Origin: Bacteroidota bacterium
GTDB taxonomy: Bacteria; Bacteroidota; Ignavibacteria; UBA10030; UBA8401
NCBI GenBank assembly: GCA_030679145.1
Contig: JAUXTU010000101.1
Coordinates: 1 to 45,476 of the forward strand
DNA length: 45,476 bases
Direction: 5' to 3'
The first letter of the stretch is position 1; every line of letters begins with the position of its first letter. Below, piece after piece: positions 25,378 through 34,585 of this stretch. Both the position numbers and the translations under genes were made by a program. The notes under the pieces were generated by a model that saw only the letters and a list, made by a program, of their open reading frames with translations, was not told the DNA's origin and searched no databases.

Positions 25378-27893
25378 TACAAATATTTCTTTTTGGTCCA
25401 CACAAAACCAAAATATCCCAAGCCAGCAAGTGCTAAAATATTGATCACCAAACTCAACATTTTCCCAAGATAAAATCCGTTCGGTACAAATTTCATCGTT
25501 AATGAATGTTGACCTTTAGGAACGACAACGCCGCGGAACATATAGTTGATACGATGTATCGGCGTTTCATTCCCATTGATATATGCTTTCCATCCTTCTG
25601 GATACCATGACTCGCTTAAGAAAAGAAGATTGTTACCGGTGGCAGTAACATTTAAAGCGATATCCTGTATTCCAAAATGAGTATACTTTGCAGAAACTCC
25701 ATCCAGAGGAGCATCAATCGAAAGGTTCGGTTCATCTATAAAGAATGCAACATCACGGGGATCAAAACTCATATCCTTGATTTTATTGAGAATATCTATT
25801 CCCTTCGCCACTTCATATCTTCGAACAAAAAATGCTCGGGGCAATTCGCCGCGATTATACAGGACATATTTTCCGTTGGAACTGTAGATCGGCTGCAATA
25901 TCTGATTTGAATCAGGACGATCGGATAAAATATATTTCACATTCATTAATCCCCAGACCATCGGATTTCCCAACCCTGCAACATCGAACATATCCTGTAT
26001 CTGCCGCATTTTTGCCCCTTGATATCCGAATGCGCTTTGAATTCTCCAATAAGCAAGGGTATTGTCGATGCGTGGTTGACCTTGTCCGAATTCAAGCGTA
26101 CGGTACTGTGTTGTATCCTGCTTAATGAAGTTAACGTAATCTGGCGTATTGAACAATGCCTGCGAATCCTTATGAGGCTGCGGATCCATTGGTTTTGAGT
26201 TCACTCTCCAAAGATCAGCAAGAACTATGACAACAATAAACGCTGTCAACAACAAGGTTTTTATTTTCTGGATTTGGTACAGATAAAATCCACCGAGCGC
26301 AATCAGCAGCAGTAATAATCCGACCATGATTTCATTGGCGATCATTCCGGTAACGATCTTATACACAATAGAGGCATTGTCCCCAAACTTTGCAGCAAGC
26401 AATCCCTGAGCGTTCGGAACAAATATTTCATAGACGAACAACAATACATCTTTCGCAATAATTGAGAGTACAAGGAGCACTCCTATTCCTGCTAGCGCAT
26501 ACAGAAATATTTTTTGCCCTTGTGAATTTTTCTTTTCACGCTCTTCCATCAACCCTGCAACACCGTATCCTGCGATCACAGGAATGATCAATTGAACCAG
26601 GATCAACATCATCGACGGAATACGAAACTTGTTGAACATCGGGAAGTAATTAAACATCAGATCGTACAGCAATGAAAACTCTTTTCCAAACGAAATAAGA
26701 AGTGATACAATCACTAGAATTCCCGAATACTGAACGAATGGATCTTTTCTATATTTCCAAAATCCAACTCCCGCGAGAATAAGAATAACAACTCCCATAT
26801 ATTGCGGAGCATCCGTCCACGGCTGATGACCAAAATATAAGGGAAGTTTTGCTACTTGATTATTTGTTTCCGGACCTTGATACGGAACGCTGACTCCAAA
26901 TCCATACGCGGAAGGAATAAAAAATGTCAGCATCTCACTAGGAGGAAATGACCATTGCGTTGCATAATCATAATCCAATCCGCCGCTTGTAGCTCCTTTT
27001 GTCTGAGCCTGCGCAGATGGAATAATTGGATCTGCACCGCGCATAGAGTATTTTGAATATTCCAAAGTTGAAAGATATTGATCACCGGTCATTGCAAAAG
27101 CAAGACCTGTTGCAGCGGTAAGAACAAGTCCGGATCGAACAACTCCTTGCCACGCTTCCTTTTTAATGAGTGTGTGAACAAAGAAAAAGACATAATAGAG
27201 CATGAAGGCAAAATAACAATAGAAGATCATTTGTATATGCCCCGGCAGCAGCATAAAATGGATGAGTACGATCAGCATAAGTGATAACGCAAGATCGAAT
27301 TTCTCACGAAGCCGTTCCAGAATCAAAAAGATAAACGGAAAGAATGCGATCACCGGAACTTTTGTCATGTGACCGACAATGACGAGGATGATAATGAATG
27401 ACGAATGCATCACTCCAAGTGCCGCAACGAGAGCACCGATTTTATTCTTCAGTTTGTCAAAGACAAACCAATACACTCCAATTCCAAGCAACAGATAATA
27501 GAATAATACCCAGCTGACATCAGGACTATTAAGTAGAAATCCAAATAATTTTGATGCACGGTTTATGAAAAAAGCAGAAATGTCAAAATATCGGTCTCCG
27601 TGAATGGTCATACTTGCGTAACCGGGCATACCGCAAAAGATATATGGATTCCATAAAGGAAATATTCCCTGCTGTTCAGCATCGCTGACCAGTGTTTGGA
27701 AACTCTTTGAAGCAATGTTATCGGCAGCAACGAATACTTTCCCTTCAAATACAATCTCGCTGAAAAAAATAATCAATGATAGAAAGAGCACTGATACGGA
27801 AGCAAAATGCTGATATTCTAAAGGGATTAACGGCGTGTCATTTGCATGTTTTGTTGATTTTTCTTTTTTTGGGGCTGCCATAGTTTTACTCAT
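25377..27893 (-). CDS. YfhO family membrane protein (GT-C-like)
   Basis: This 838-residue multi-pass protein has a soluble C-terminal part. The N-terminal LFLSLIIFFSEIVFEGKVFVAADNIASKSF and FPLWNPYIFCGMPGYASM segments are typical of YfhO, including the catalytic-like Asp and the LWNPY..GMP motif. About 12 membrane segments follow. Residues from about 590 form a periplasmic domain with YRTLEFGQGQPRIDN and FLSESWYPEGWKAYINGNE, also characteristic. Members are thought to be GT-C glycosyltransferases that use lipid-phosphate sugars to modify envelope glycans or teichoic acids. It is coupled by TAATG to the flippase gene. Confidence 0.9.
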   Translation of the reverse strand: MSKTMAAPKKEKSTKHANDTPLIPLEYQHFASVSVLFLSLIIFFSEIVFEGKVFVAADNIASKSFQTLVSDAEQQGIFPLWNPYIFCGMPGYASMTIHGDRYFDISAFFINRASKLFGFLLNSPDVSWVLFYYLLLGIGVYWFVFDKLKNKIGALVAALGVMHSSFIIILVIVGHMTKVPVIAFFPFIFLILERLREKFDLALSLMLIVLIHFMLLPGHIQMIFYCYFAFMLYYVFFFVHTLIKKEAWQGVVRSGLVLTAATGLAFAMTGDQYLSTLEYSKYSMRGADPIIPSAQAQTKGATSGGLDYDYATQWSFPPSEMLTFFIPSAYGFGVSVPYQGPETNNQVAKLPLYFGHQPWTDAPQYMGVVILILAGVGFWKYRKDPFVQYSGILVIVSLLISFGKEFSLLYDLMFNYFPMFNKFRIPSMMLILVQLIIPVIAGYGVAGLMEEREKKNSQGQKIFLYALAGIGVLLVLSIIAKDVLLFVYEIFVPNAQGLLAAKFGDNASIVYKIVTGMIANEIMVGLLLLLIALGGFYLYQIQKIKTLLLTAFIVVIVLADLWRVNSKPMDPQPHKDSQALFNTPDYVNFIKQDTTQYRTLEFGQGQPRIDNTLAYWRIQSAFGYQGAKMRQIQDMFDVAGLGNPMVWGLMNVKYILSDRPDSNQILQPIYSSNGKYVLYNRGELPRAFFVRRYEVAKGIDILNKIKDMSFDPRDVAFFIDEPNLSIDAPLDGVSAKYTHFGIQDIALNVTATGNNLLFLSESWYPEGWKAYINGNETPIHRINYMFRGVVVPKGQHSLTMKFVPNGFYLGKMLSLVINILALAGLGYFGFVWTKKKYL

Positions 27894-27956
27894 TAAATTA
27901 TTTTCTTAAGATACCGTAAATTGTCAATATTTACAATAAAACCAACCACTATAAAT

Positions 27957-27986
27957 AAAAAAAGCGTCCATAACGAGGACGCTTTT
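27957..27986 (-). terminator. Rho-independent terminator after lipoprotein gene
   Basis: On the minus strand, AAAAGCGTCC and GGACGCTTTTTTT flank a 7-base loop. The stem is followed by a run of seven T, 23 bases after the stop of the lipoprotein gene. It separates that gene from yfhO. Confidence 0.85.
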
Positions 27987-28008
27987 AGATTTAAATATTA
28001 TTTATTGA

Positions 28009-29301
28009 TTACTTCATATATGCAAAGCCAATTCGTCTTTCATAATTACTTCCGACGGCACCCATATAATAAATCCTTTTTTGAGTTCCCACTTTAACTA
28101 AGAATGGATATGATATTCCCGCATTAGCCCAATTGTTAATGGTGTTTTTATAGGTGAAAATCGGTAACAATTCTTTCTTCCATGTTTTTCCATCTATCGA
28201 AGTTGCAAACCCAAAATTGGATGTTGAATATCCATTGTCTGAATAAACTGCTTTATATATTCCATCTTCAAAAATGATTGTGGAAAACACAACGCCTGAA
28301 TTTTCCCACTCTAGTGAACTTTTGAGCACGGGGTCATTTTGAACTTTTGCCCATGAAATTCCATTTTCTGATTCTGCGAGATAGATTGCTCTTTTCCCTG
28401 TAGTATTGTCATCTGCGACATAGTATAATAAATACTTACCATCTTTTTTAATGACTTCTGATGCATGGTAAACATAGTTCCCATTGACCATAATCAAATT
28501 TCCCGATGGTTTAGTCCAAGATTTTCCATCGATTGATTTTGTAATCCCTACAGCATGTGTCCCAATGCTAGGCGCGTAAGCATGATAATACATTATATAG
28601 ATACCATCAATAAAAATAATTGGACCGGTAACAACACCACCCCTATCCCATAATAAACTATCTGCTTGGAGAACTGGAACTGAACCATATTTTTCCCAAT
28701 TGGTACCATCGGATGAAAGCGCAAGTCCGATAGAACTTATCGCTCCAATCATCTGATAATACATATAATATTGGTTGTTTATTTTATATACGCGTGGCTG
28801 ACTCACTCCAATATTTTCGTACGAACTAGAGGATTTGCTAAGGACAGCATTGTTTTCATAATCATACCATCCTGAAACAGTCTGTCCCCATGTAACATTG
28901 ATCTGCACACTCCCAACACCTGATGAAACCGGAGTTAAAACCAAATTTACCTGCGAAACACTGTTCTCAAGAACAATGACTTCAGACTGACCGGTGTAAA
29001 GAACTTTTTCGTTTTCATCTTTTGCGTCAACTTTTATCTTCCATGTTCCTATTGCAACTTGTTCAAATAGAATTGATGCTGATGTGTCGGTAGCAATGTT
29101 GATTGTTTTTTCAATCGTTGTATATCCTAGGCGCGACAATATTGTTGTCAATGTTTTAACAGCTGCCGGTGCATTTACTTTATCAAAAGAAAAATACAAT
29201 GCCCCGGTAGATGTGGGTGGATTGTTCGAAATGGGTGAACTTGTTTTTTCACATCCACCGATAAAGAGCATCACCGCTAATAGCGAAAGAAGATATTTCA
29301 T
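28009..29301 (-). CDS. Lipoprotein with GH43/GH32-like five-bladed propeller
   Basis: This is a 430-residue lipoprotein. The signal MKYLLSLLAVMLFIGGC has a lipobox (FIGGC, Cys17) and a good GAGG ribosome site. Residues about 30-140 are a beta-sandwich that resembles a carboxypeptidase-regulatory-like domain. The rest is a repeating propeller: PRVYKINNQYYMYYQM, GPIIFIDGIYIMYYHAY, ASEVIKKDGKYLLYYVA and STIIFEDGIYKAVYSD, one blade each, alternating with DGTNWEK, DGKSWTK and DGKTWKKEL blade loops. This is the pattern of GH43, GH32 and GH130-like beta-propellers. Catalytic acids were not identified with certainty. It is probably surface-exposed or periplasmic and may bind or trim sugar chains. Confidence 0.8.
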   Translation of the reverse strand: MKYLLSLLAVMLFIGGCEKTSSPISNNPPTSTGALYFSFDKVNAPAAVKTLTTILSRLGYTTIEKTINIATDTSASILFEQVAIGTWKIKVDAKDENEKVLYTGQSEVIVLENSVSQVNLVLTPVSSGVGSVQINVTWGQTVSGWYDYENNAVLSKSSSSYENIGVSQPRVYKINNQYYMYYQMIGAISSIGLALSSDGTNWEKYGSVPVLQADSLLWDRGGVVTGPIIFIDGIYIMYYHAYAPSIGTHAVGITKSIDGKSWTKPSGNLIMVNGNYVYHASEVIKKDGKYLLYYVADDNTTGKRAIYLAESENGISWAKVQNDPVLKSSLEWENSGVVFSTIIFEDGIYKAVYSDNGYSTSNFGFATSIDGKTWKKELLPIFTYKNTINNWANAGISYPFLVKVGTQKRIYYMGAVGSNYERRIGFAYMK

Positions 29302-29450
29302 ATAAGCCTCGTAAATACGTGTGTGATAAATTACCTACTAATAATTCTTTAAGCAAGAAAGAAAAATGATTTTATATTTAGATATTTCTAATTGACTCTC
29401 CTCTCTTCACTCGTTATATTTTCATTATTACTATTTCTTAGCAAAAGGCA

Positions 29451-30368
29451 ATGAAAGAACGCAAATTTGTAATCATACTTTTTTCTCTGATTTTCGCTTT
29501 CCTTGTCTGGGCATCTGTTAATCTTGGAAATCAGTTTCAAATATCCATCGATGTTCCTGTAAGGATTGAACATCTCCGCGCTGATCAGGCGATTGCAATT
29601 CCTTTACCAAAGAATGTGCGATGCACTGTTCAAGGAACCGGTTGGCAGATTCTGAATACCATATTTTCTCCTTCCCTGCGATACACCATTGATTTTAATC
29701 AGTTGTCAAAAAAAGATACCTTGTTCACGTACAAAGAATTGAATGAACATGCTAATATCTCAACTGCCATTAAAATTATCGACACATATCCGGAAACGGT
29801 TCTCGTTCGCCTTGATCTTAAAACGACAAAGACAGTTCCTATACTGCCTCTTGTGAATGCTTCTTTCCGTGATGGTTTTGGATTGGTTGGTAAAGTGAAA
29901 ACAAATCCCGACAGTATTGTGCTTACCGGTGCCCGTTCATTGTTGGATAAAATTTTATTTTGGAAAACAAACAGTATTGCATTAAATGATATCAATGCTC
30001 CGATTACAATAAATACTGCACTTGACGATTCTCTTTCCTTTGAAATATCACGATCTCATTCTACTGCATCTGTATCATTTGATGTTCAACCCATTGCGGA
30101 AAAAACAATATCTGATATTTTGATTGAGATAGTACAGGTACCTGAAAATAAAAAAATTGTGTTGATACCTCCGAAACTTTCCATCATTGTTCGTTCCGGC
30201 GTGAACATTATTGCACCACTTTCAGATAAAGATTTCACCGCATTCATCGATTACAAATCAATTCTTCTCGACACCAGTGGAATGATCACCCCAAACATTG
30301 TTGGACCTGAAAATGTGAAGATTGTACAGTTGAATCCGGAAAAGATTCAATATGTAATGAGGAAATAA
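29451..30368 (+). CDS. YbbR-like domain protein
   Basis: This 305-residue protein has one N-terminal membrane anchor (KFVIILFSLIFAFLVWASVN) followed by repeated YbbR-type beta domains. The LVWASVNLGNQFQISIDVPVRIEHL start and the VTLTGARSLLDKI-like strand motif (here IVLTGARSLLDKI) are typical. In Firmicutes, YbbR/CdaR activates the cyclic di-AMP synthase CdaA, usually encoded next to it. No cdaA is adjacent here, so the partner may lie elsewhere. AAGG lies just upstream of the start. Confidence 0.82.
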   Translation: MKERKFVIILFSLIFAFLVWASVNLGNQFQISIDVPVRIEHLRADQAIAIPLPKNVRCTVQGTGWQILNTIFSPSLRYTIDFNQLSKKDTLFTYKELNEHANISTAIKIIDTYPETVLVRLDLKTTKTVPILPLVNASFRDGFGLVGKVKTNPDSIVLTGARSLLDKILFWKTNSIALNDINAPITINTALDDSLSFEISRSHSTASVSFDVQPIAEKTISDILIEIVQVPENKKIVLIPPKLSIIVRSGVNIIAPLSDKDFTAFIDYKSILLDTSGMITPNIVGPENVKIVQLNPEKIQYVMRK

Positions 30369-30369
30369 A

Positions 30370-30396
30370 AAAACCTCCGGGCTACTCGGAGGTTTT
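30370..30396. terminator. Bidirectional rho-independent terminator
   Basis: AAAACCTCCG (30370-30379) and CGGAGGTTTT (30387-30396) flank a 7-base loop, with A-rich and T-rich sides. It lies between the convergent YbbR gene (stop 30368) and the barrel gene (stop 30421). Confidence 0.88.
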
Positions 30397-30420
30397 ATAT
30401 TTTAAAATGCGGTGATACAG

Positions 30421-32082
30421 CTAAAATGCTCTATTCAGACGGAAGAAGATTGAAACAGGAGCGGTTTTGTCAGTTCTCCATGCAAATCCTAATCGCGCAT
30501 CGCCGTCATGCCACGCAAGCGCAAATCCGAGATCAGATTTTATCTGATTTGATTTGATAGAGTCAAATCCTTCATAGACTGCCCATTTTTTATTTACCGT
30601 TGTGACTGCACCGGCATCACCGAACGCAACCAAATTCAAACTATTCGGCCAGAAAAATATTTCATCAATAACCTCACCGCTTAATTGATATTCAAGATTT
30701 GCAAGTACTAATCTGTTACCGACAAATTCTTTGAATCCAAACGCCGGAATTGTATTTGCTCCGCCAAGTTCGAATGATTTTTGAACGATTGGTGCACCTT
30801 CCAACGCACCAGCACGAACTCTCAGATTGACCTGATTATCGTCGAACAGTGGTTGAAACCGTCGCACATCAACAAGTGTTTGTGTGAAATCAAAATCACC
30901 GCCCAATTCACGTCCGCCATATTCGGCACGCGCAAAAGCATTCCATCCTTCTGAACGGTACCGATATTTTTCAACCGTACTAATTCCTGCACTGAATGTA
31001 ACACTTTTCATCGTTCCAATATTCACGGCAGGGTTACTGCGAAAAACATTCCCACCAAACACTGCCCATGTTGCATTGTTGTTCATTGATGCATATCGAT
31101 CGTTCAAAAAACGAATATCGATCATTGAAGATACATCGCCATCTTTTGTATACCACGCTGCATGTGTGGAGAATCCTTCTCGTTGAAAATAATCTCGGAA
31201 GTCTTCACGGAAGAATAATGACGCCAGATTATTTTCACCAAGATTCATGATCCATTCGTCTTTCGTATCGGTCAGACTGTGTGCTTCCACTCCAACTTCG
31301 TATAATGAGGAACTTGATGCCGCAAATTGGCGATCGAGTCCTAACTGCAACCGCCATTTATGCGATGCAAATCCATATCCAAATGAGCCAAAACCGGAAA
31401 CAGCTTTACTGCCATCCCAATAGAAACTCTTTTCCTTGCCAAAGCCGAAGAAAAATCCCTCAACACGATTGTATCGAAAAAGAAAATTATCGTCGAAAAC
31501 ATTTTCGGTATTCCAGAAATATGGTCCAAATGAATAGGAATATTTTGTTCGATACGTTTTCTTTTTTCGATTATTTCCGGATGAGGAATTTGAAGATTGC
31601 TCGGTATATCCTTCAATATATGCTCCGTCACTTTTGGTAATCGAACCATTCATCGCACGAACATTTCCGTTCACATGCGATGTACTTTTTAATTCGATAT
31701 CCCCATTCACTACCAGAACATCACCTTCAACAATTCCACGGATAGTTAATGTGCCGTTTTTCACTACAAGATCACCTTGAATGGTGTCATGCTCAGCAAT
31801 TTCCGTATCGCCGTTAAACGTGATCGCATCTGATGGAATTTTTGTTTTATCTTTATCTTGGTCTTCATTTTTTCCGTATTCAACTCGCTGTGAACGCTCT
31901 TCAGCCATCCGTTCAACCTGCGATTCTATTTTTTCGACTAGGTTTTCAACAAAATTGCCAATGTCATCGGCGGTTCGTTCAAAACGGTCCGTACTATCAT
32001 CGAATGAAGAATCATTGCTCTGCGCGTAAGAAATGGAGAGAAATAAAAGAGAAGAAAAAAAGAGTGTAATGAAACGTTTCAT
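30421..32082 (-). CDS. Bactofilin-like domain fused to a BamA/Omp85-type outer-membrane barrel
   Basis: This is a 553-residue outer-membrane protein. The start at 32082 (MKRFITLFFSS) has GGAGG 5 bases upstream; a further ATG lies 8 codons before. A signal peptide covers residues 1-20. Residues about 30-65 form an acidic, coiled-coil-like helix (ERTADDIGNFVENLVEKIES). Residues about 80-155 contain bactofilin-like repeats (GDTEIAEHDTIQGDLVVKNG, VEGDVLVVNGDIELKSTSHV, GNVRAMNGSI) that form a right-handed beta-helix. From about 190 comes a beta barrel ending in the Omp85/BamA-like stretch: GGANTIPAFGFKEF, ANLEYQLSGEV, VAFGDAGAV, LGFAWRTD and the C-terminal aromatic FRLNRAF. The combination is unusual. 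Function unknown; a surface-antigen or assembly-type role is possible. Confidence 0.82.
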   Translation of the reverse strand: MKRFITLFFSSLLFLSISYAQSNDSSFDDSTDRFERTADDIGNFVENLVEKIESQVERMAEERSQRVEYGKNEDQDKDKTKIPSDAITFNGDTEIAEHDTIQGDLVVKNGTLTIRGIVEGDVLVVNGDIELKSTSHVNGNVRAMNGSITKSDGAYIEGYTEQSSNSSSGNNRKKKTYRTKYSYSFGPYFWNTENVFDDNFLFRYNRVEGFFFGFGKEKSFYWDGSKAVSGFGSFGYGFASHKWRLQLGLDRQFAASSSSLYEVGVEAHSLTDTKDEWIMNLGENNLASLFFREDFRDYFQREGFSTHAAWYTKDGDVSSMIDIRFLNDRYASMNNNATWAVFGGNVFRSNPAVNIGTMKSVTFSAGISTVEKYRYRSEGWNAFARAEYGGRELGGDFDFTQTLVDVRRFQPLFDDNQVNLRVRAGALEGAPIVQKSFELGGANTIPAFGFKEFVGNRLVLANLEYQLSGEVIDEIFFWPNSLNLVAFGDAGAVTTVNKKWAVYEGFDSIKSNQIKSDLGFALAWHDGDARLGFAWRTDKTAPVSIFFRLNRAF

Positions 32083-32198
32083 ATTGCCTCCGAGAAAAAA
32101 TACCATATTTGTTACGACTCAACAACAAAAAAGTTACGACGCGATGTCATCAATTCCTTTGAATAATCAATGAAATTTTGTAATTTTTTGAAGAATCT

Positions 32199-32909
32199 AT
32201 GAGACTTTGTATCAATATCGACCATATTGCCACGTTGCGAAACGCCCGCGGTGGAATAGAACCTGATCCGTTTGCAGCAGCAATGATATGCGAACATGCT
32301 GGAGCAGACGGTATTGTCGTGCACCTTCGTGAAGATCGAAGACATATTAAGGATCACGATGTTCGGAAATTACGCGAAACGATCACTACAAAATTGGACC
32401 TTGAGATGGGAGCGTCTGATGAAATCGTTGCAATCGCTCTGGACATTGTTCCCAACCTCATCACTCTTGTTCCAGAAAAACGACAGGAATTAACAACTGA
32501 AGGCGGGCTTGATGTTGTTGCACAAAAAGATAAATTAATGAATGTGATCGCACAATTCCATAAAAAGAAAATCCCTGTAAGCCTTTTTGTCGATCCTGTC
32601 ATGTCACAGATAGAAGCATCCAAGGAGATTGGCGCTGATATGATAGAACTCCATACAGGTGAATATGCTGAAGCAACCGGAGAGAAAGAATTGCAGCAAT
32701 TATTGAAAGAGATCGCTTCTGCAGCCCGATATGGCAAACAGTTGGGGCTTGAAGTGAATGCCGGTCACGGATTAAACTATTTGAATGTCTCTGCTGTTGC
32801 TGCAATTCCACAGATCGATGAAATGAGCATTGGTCATTCGATCATTTCCCGCGCAGCGTTTGTCGGACTTGAACGCGCAGTAAAAGAAATGATCGCACTT
32901 ATGAAATAA
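32199..32909 (+). CDS. pdxJ: Pyridoxine 5'-phosphate synthase
   Basis: This 236-residue TIM-barrel enzyme condenses 1-deoxyxylulose 5-phosphate with 3-amino-1-hydroxyacetone 1-phosphate to make pyridoxine 5'-phosphate, the last step of the DXP-dependent vitamin B6 route. Motifs are [45 protein letters not shown] (with conserved His, Arg and Glu residues), [17 protein letters not shown] and [13 protein letters not shown]. Length matches the family. It stands alone on the plus strand and is closed by a terminator at 32910-32936. Confidence 0.97.
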   Translation: MRLCINIDHIATLRNARGGIEPDPFAAAMICEHAGADGIVVHLREDRRHIKDHDVRKLRETITTKLDLEMGASDEIVAIALDIVPNLITLVPEKRQELTTEGGLDVVAQKDKLMNVIAQFHKKKIPVSLFVDPVMSQIEASKEIGADMIELHTGEYAEATGEKELQQLLKEIASAARYGKQLGLEVNAGHGLNYLNVSAVAAIPQIDEMSIGHSIISRAAFVGLERAVKEMIALMK

Positions 32910-32936
32910 AAAAAACCGCGCTCGCGGTTTTTTTTT
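32910..32936. terminator. Bidirectional rho-independent terminator
   Basis: A CCGC-GCTC-GCGG hairpin is flanked by A-runs and nine T residues. It lies between pdxJ and the convergent bifunctional nuclease gene. Confidence 0.88.
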
Positions 32937-32943
32937 ATTTCAC

Positions 32944-33528
32944 TTACTGTTCGCTGATACCCATCTTCCTGATATCATCCCGCAGCTTTGCTGCTTTCTC
33001 ATAATCCTCTTTTTCAATAGCTTCTTTCAAAGATGTTTGAAGCTGTTCAAGTTTTGTTACCGATTTTTTTACCGGCGTGGACTCTTCTTTCGTGAGCGTT
33101 TCTTCAGTCTCATCGTCATCTTCAGAAACAACGCCGGCTTCATTCAATACTTCTTCACCAACATAGATCGGTGCACCATATCGAACAGCCAGAGCAATCG
33201 CATCACTCGGACGTGAATCTACTTCCTGCGTTTCACTCAATCCTTCGATCGTTAATTTTGCATAGAATGTCCCATCGCGCAATTCGTTGATGCACACTTC
33301 GTTCAATGAAACAGCAAACATATCAATGATATTCCGCATCAAATCATGGGTCAACGGACGAGGAGGTTTCATTCCTTCCAATTCAAGCGCAATGGATTGC
33401 GCTTCGAATGCACCGATGATGATCGGCAGTTTTCGTTTACCGTTCGTCTCTTTTAATATCAAAGCATACGCACCGGCACTCGAAGGACTTGTCGATAATC
33501 CGAGTATGTCAACTTGTACTTTCTCCAC
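32944..33528 (-). CDS. Bifunctional nuclease (BFN) domain protein with UVR motif
   Basis: This 194-residue protein starts at a GTG codon with AGGAGAA upstream. The N-terminal BFN/DUF151 domain carries LILKETNGKRKLPIIIGAFEAQSIALELEG, RPLTHDLM and EVDSRPSDAIALAVRYGAPIYV, the family's signature. An acidic linker (DDDETEETLTKEE) follows. The last 35 residues (LQTSLKEAIEKEDYEKAAKLRDDIRK) match the UVR motif of UvrB/UvrC and McsA. BFN proteins were described as having DNase/RNase activity, but their role in bacteria is unsettled. It sits 65 bases after etfA on the same strand. Confidence 0.92.
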   Translation of the reverse strand: MEKVQVDILGLSTSPSSAGAYALILKETNGKRKLPIIIGAFEAQSIALELEGMKPPRPLTHDLMRNIIDMFAVSLNEVCINELRDGTFYAKLTIEGLSETQEVDSRPSDAIALAVRYGAPIYVGEEVLNEAGVVSEDDDETEETLTKEESTPVKKSVTKLEQLQTSLKEAIEKEDYEKAAKLRDDIRKMGISEQ

Positions 33529-33593
33529 AATTATTCTCCTTGTTCTTCTCTTCCGAGTATATCACTTTTCCCATCAACCCGCAATACGAAAAA

Positions 33594-34568
33594 TTACTTA
33601 CCTTGCAACTTCTTCACTTCCGCTGTTATTGCCGGAATAACCTCAAATGCATCACCTACAATTCCATAATCAGCAACGGAAAAAATTGGCGCATCTCTGT
33701 CTTTATTGATCGCAACGATATACTTTGATGATGACATTCCTGCCAAATGTTGAACTGCACCGGAGATCGCAACAGCTACATAGAGCGACGGTGAAACTGT
33801 TTTTCCGGTTTGACCAACTTGTTCATCATGCGGTCTCCATCCTGCATCAACCACAGCACGCGACGCACCGACAGCACCTCCAAGGGAACCGGCAAGATCT
33901 TCAATCATCGCAAAGTTTTCAGGACCTTTTAATCCGCGTCCGCCTGAGACGATGATATCAGCTTCAGCAACATCTTTTTTACCGCGTGCAGCTTTTACTT
34001 CTTTCACAACAACCGCAAAATCAATTTCGTTCAATTCAATTTTTCGGGTTTCAACTGCAACGGTTGATCCGTTTGAATCTCCTGCTGTAAATACATTCGG
34101 ACGTAGAGTGAAGATTTTTATTCCCGTCGTAACACTTACGTCAAGCAGCCCCTTCCCTGCATAAACAGGACGAGTAGCTTTGATAGTTCCATTTTCAACA
34201 ATAAGCGCTGTACACCCAGCAGCCAAACCAGCCTGTAACTTTACAGCAACTCTGGGTGCAATATCTTTTCCAAGTTCGCTTGCGGGGAAAAAGACGATCT
34301 CCGTCGATTCTTGTTTTGCAATTTCGGCCACTACTTTTGAATACGCTGACGTTGAATACAATTCAAGGCGCGCATCTTCAACGGCAATAACTTTTGATGC
34401 ACCGTATCCGCCCAGCTGCCCTGCAATCGAAGCGATATTATTTCCTACAACAACAGCAATAACTTCCGCGTTGATCTTCTCTGCGGTTGTCTTTGCTGCT
34501 TTGACAATTTCAAACGCTGTTTTTTTGAATTGACCGTTTCGTTGTTCCGCAAATGCTAAAATTTTCAT
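33594..34568 (-). CDS. etfA: Electron transfer flavoprotein, alpha subunit
   Basis: This 324-residue protein has the C-terminal FAD-binding domain intact: GGRGLKGPENFAMIEDLAGSLG, GASRAVVDAGWRPHDEQVGQTGKTVSP, YVAVAISGAVQHLAGM and INKDRDAPIF. The N-terminal domain has an adenine-nucleotide alpha-hydrolase-like fold. Together with EtfB it carries electrons from acyl-CoA dehydrogenases to the membrane quinone pool. AAGGGA precedes the start. etfB lies 17 bases upstream in the same operon. Confidence 0.97.
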   Translation of the reverse strand: MKILAFAEQRNGQFKKTAFEIVKAAKTTAEKINAEVIAVVVGNNIASIAGQLGGYGASKVIAVEDARLELYSTSAYSKVVAEIAKQESTEIVFFPASELGKDIAPRVAVKLQAGLAAGCTALIVENGTIKATRPVYAGKGLLDVSVTTGIKIFTLRPNVFTAGDSNGSTVAVETRKIELNEIDFAVVVKEVKAARGKKDVAEADIIVSGGRGLKGPENFAMIEDLAGSLGGAVGASRAVVDAGWRPHDEQVGQTGKTVSPSLYVAVAISGAVQHLAGMSSSKYIVAINKDRDAPIFSVADYGIVGDAFEVIPAITAEVKKLQGK

Positions 34569-34585
34569 AATCCAAAATTCCCTTG

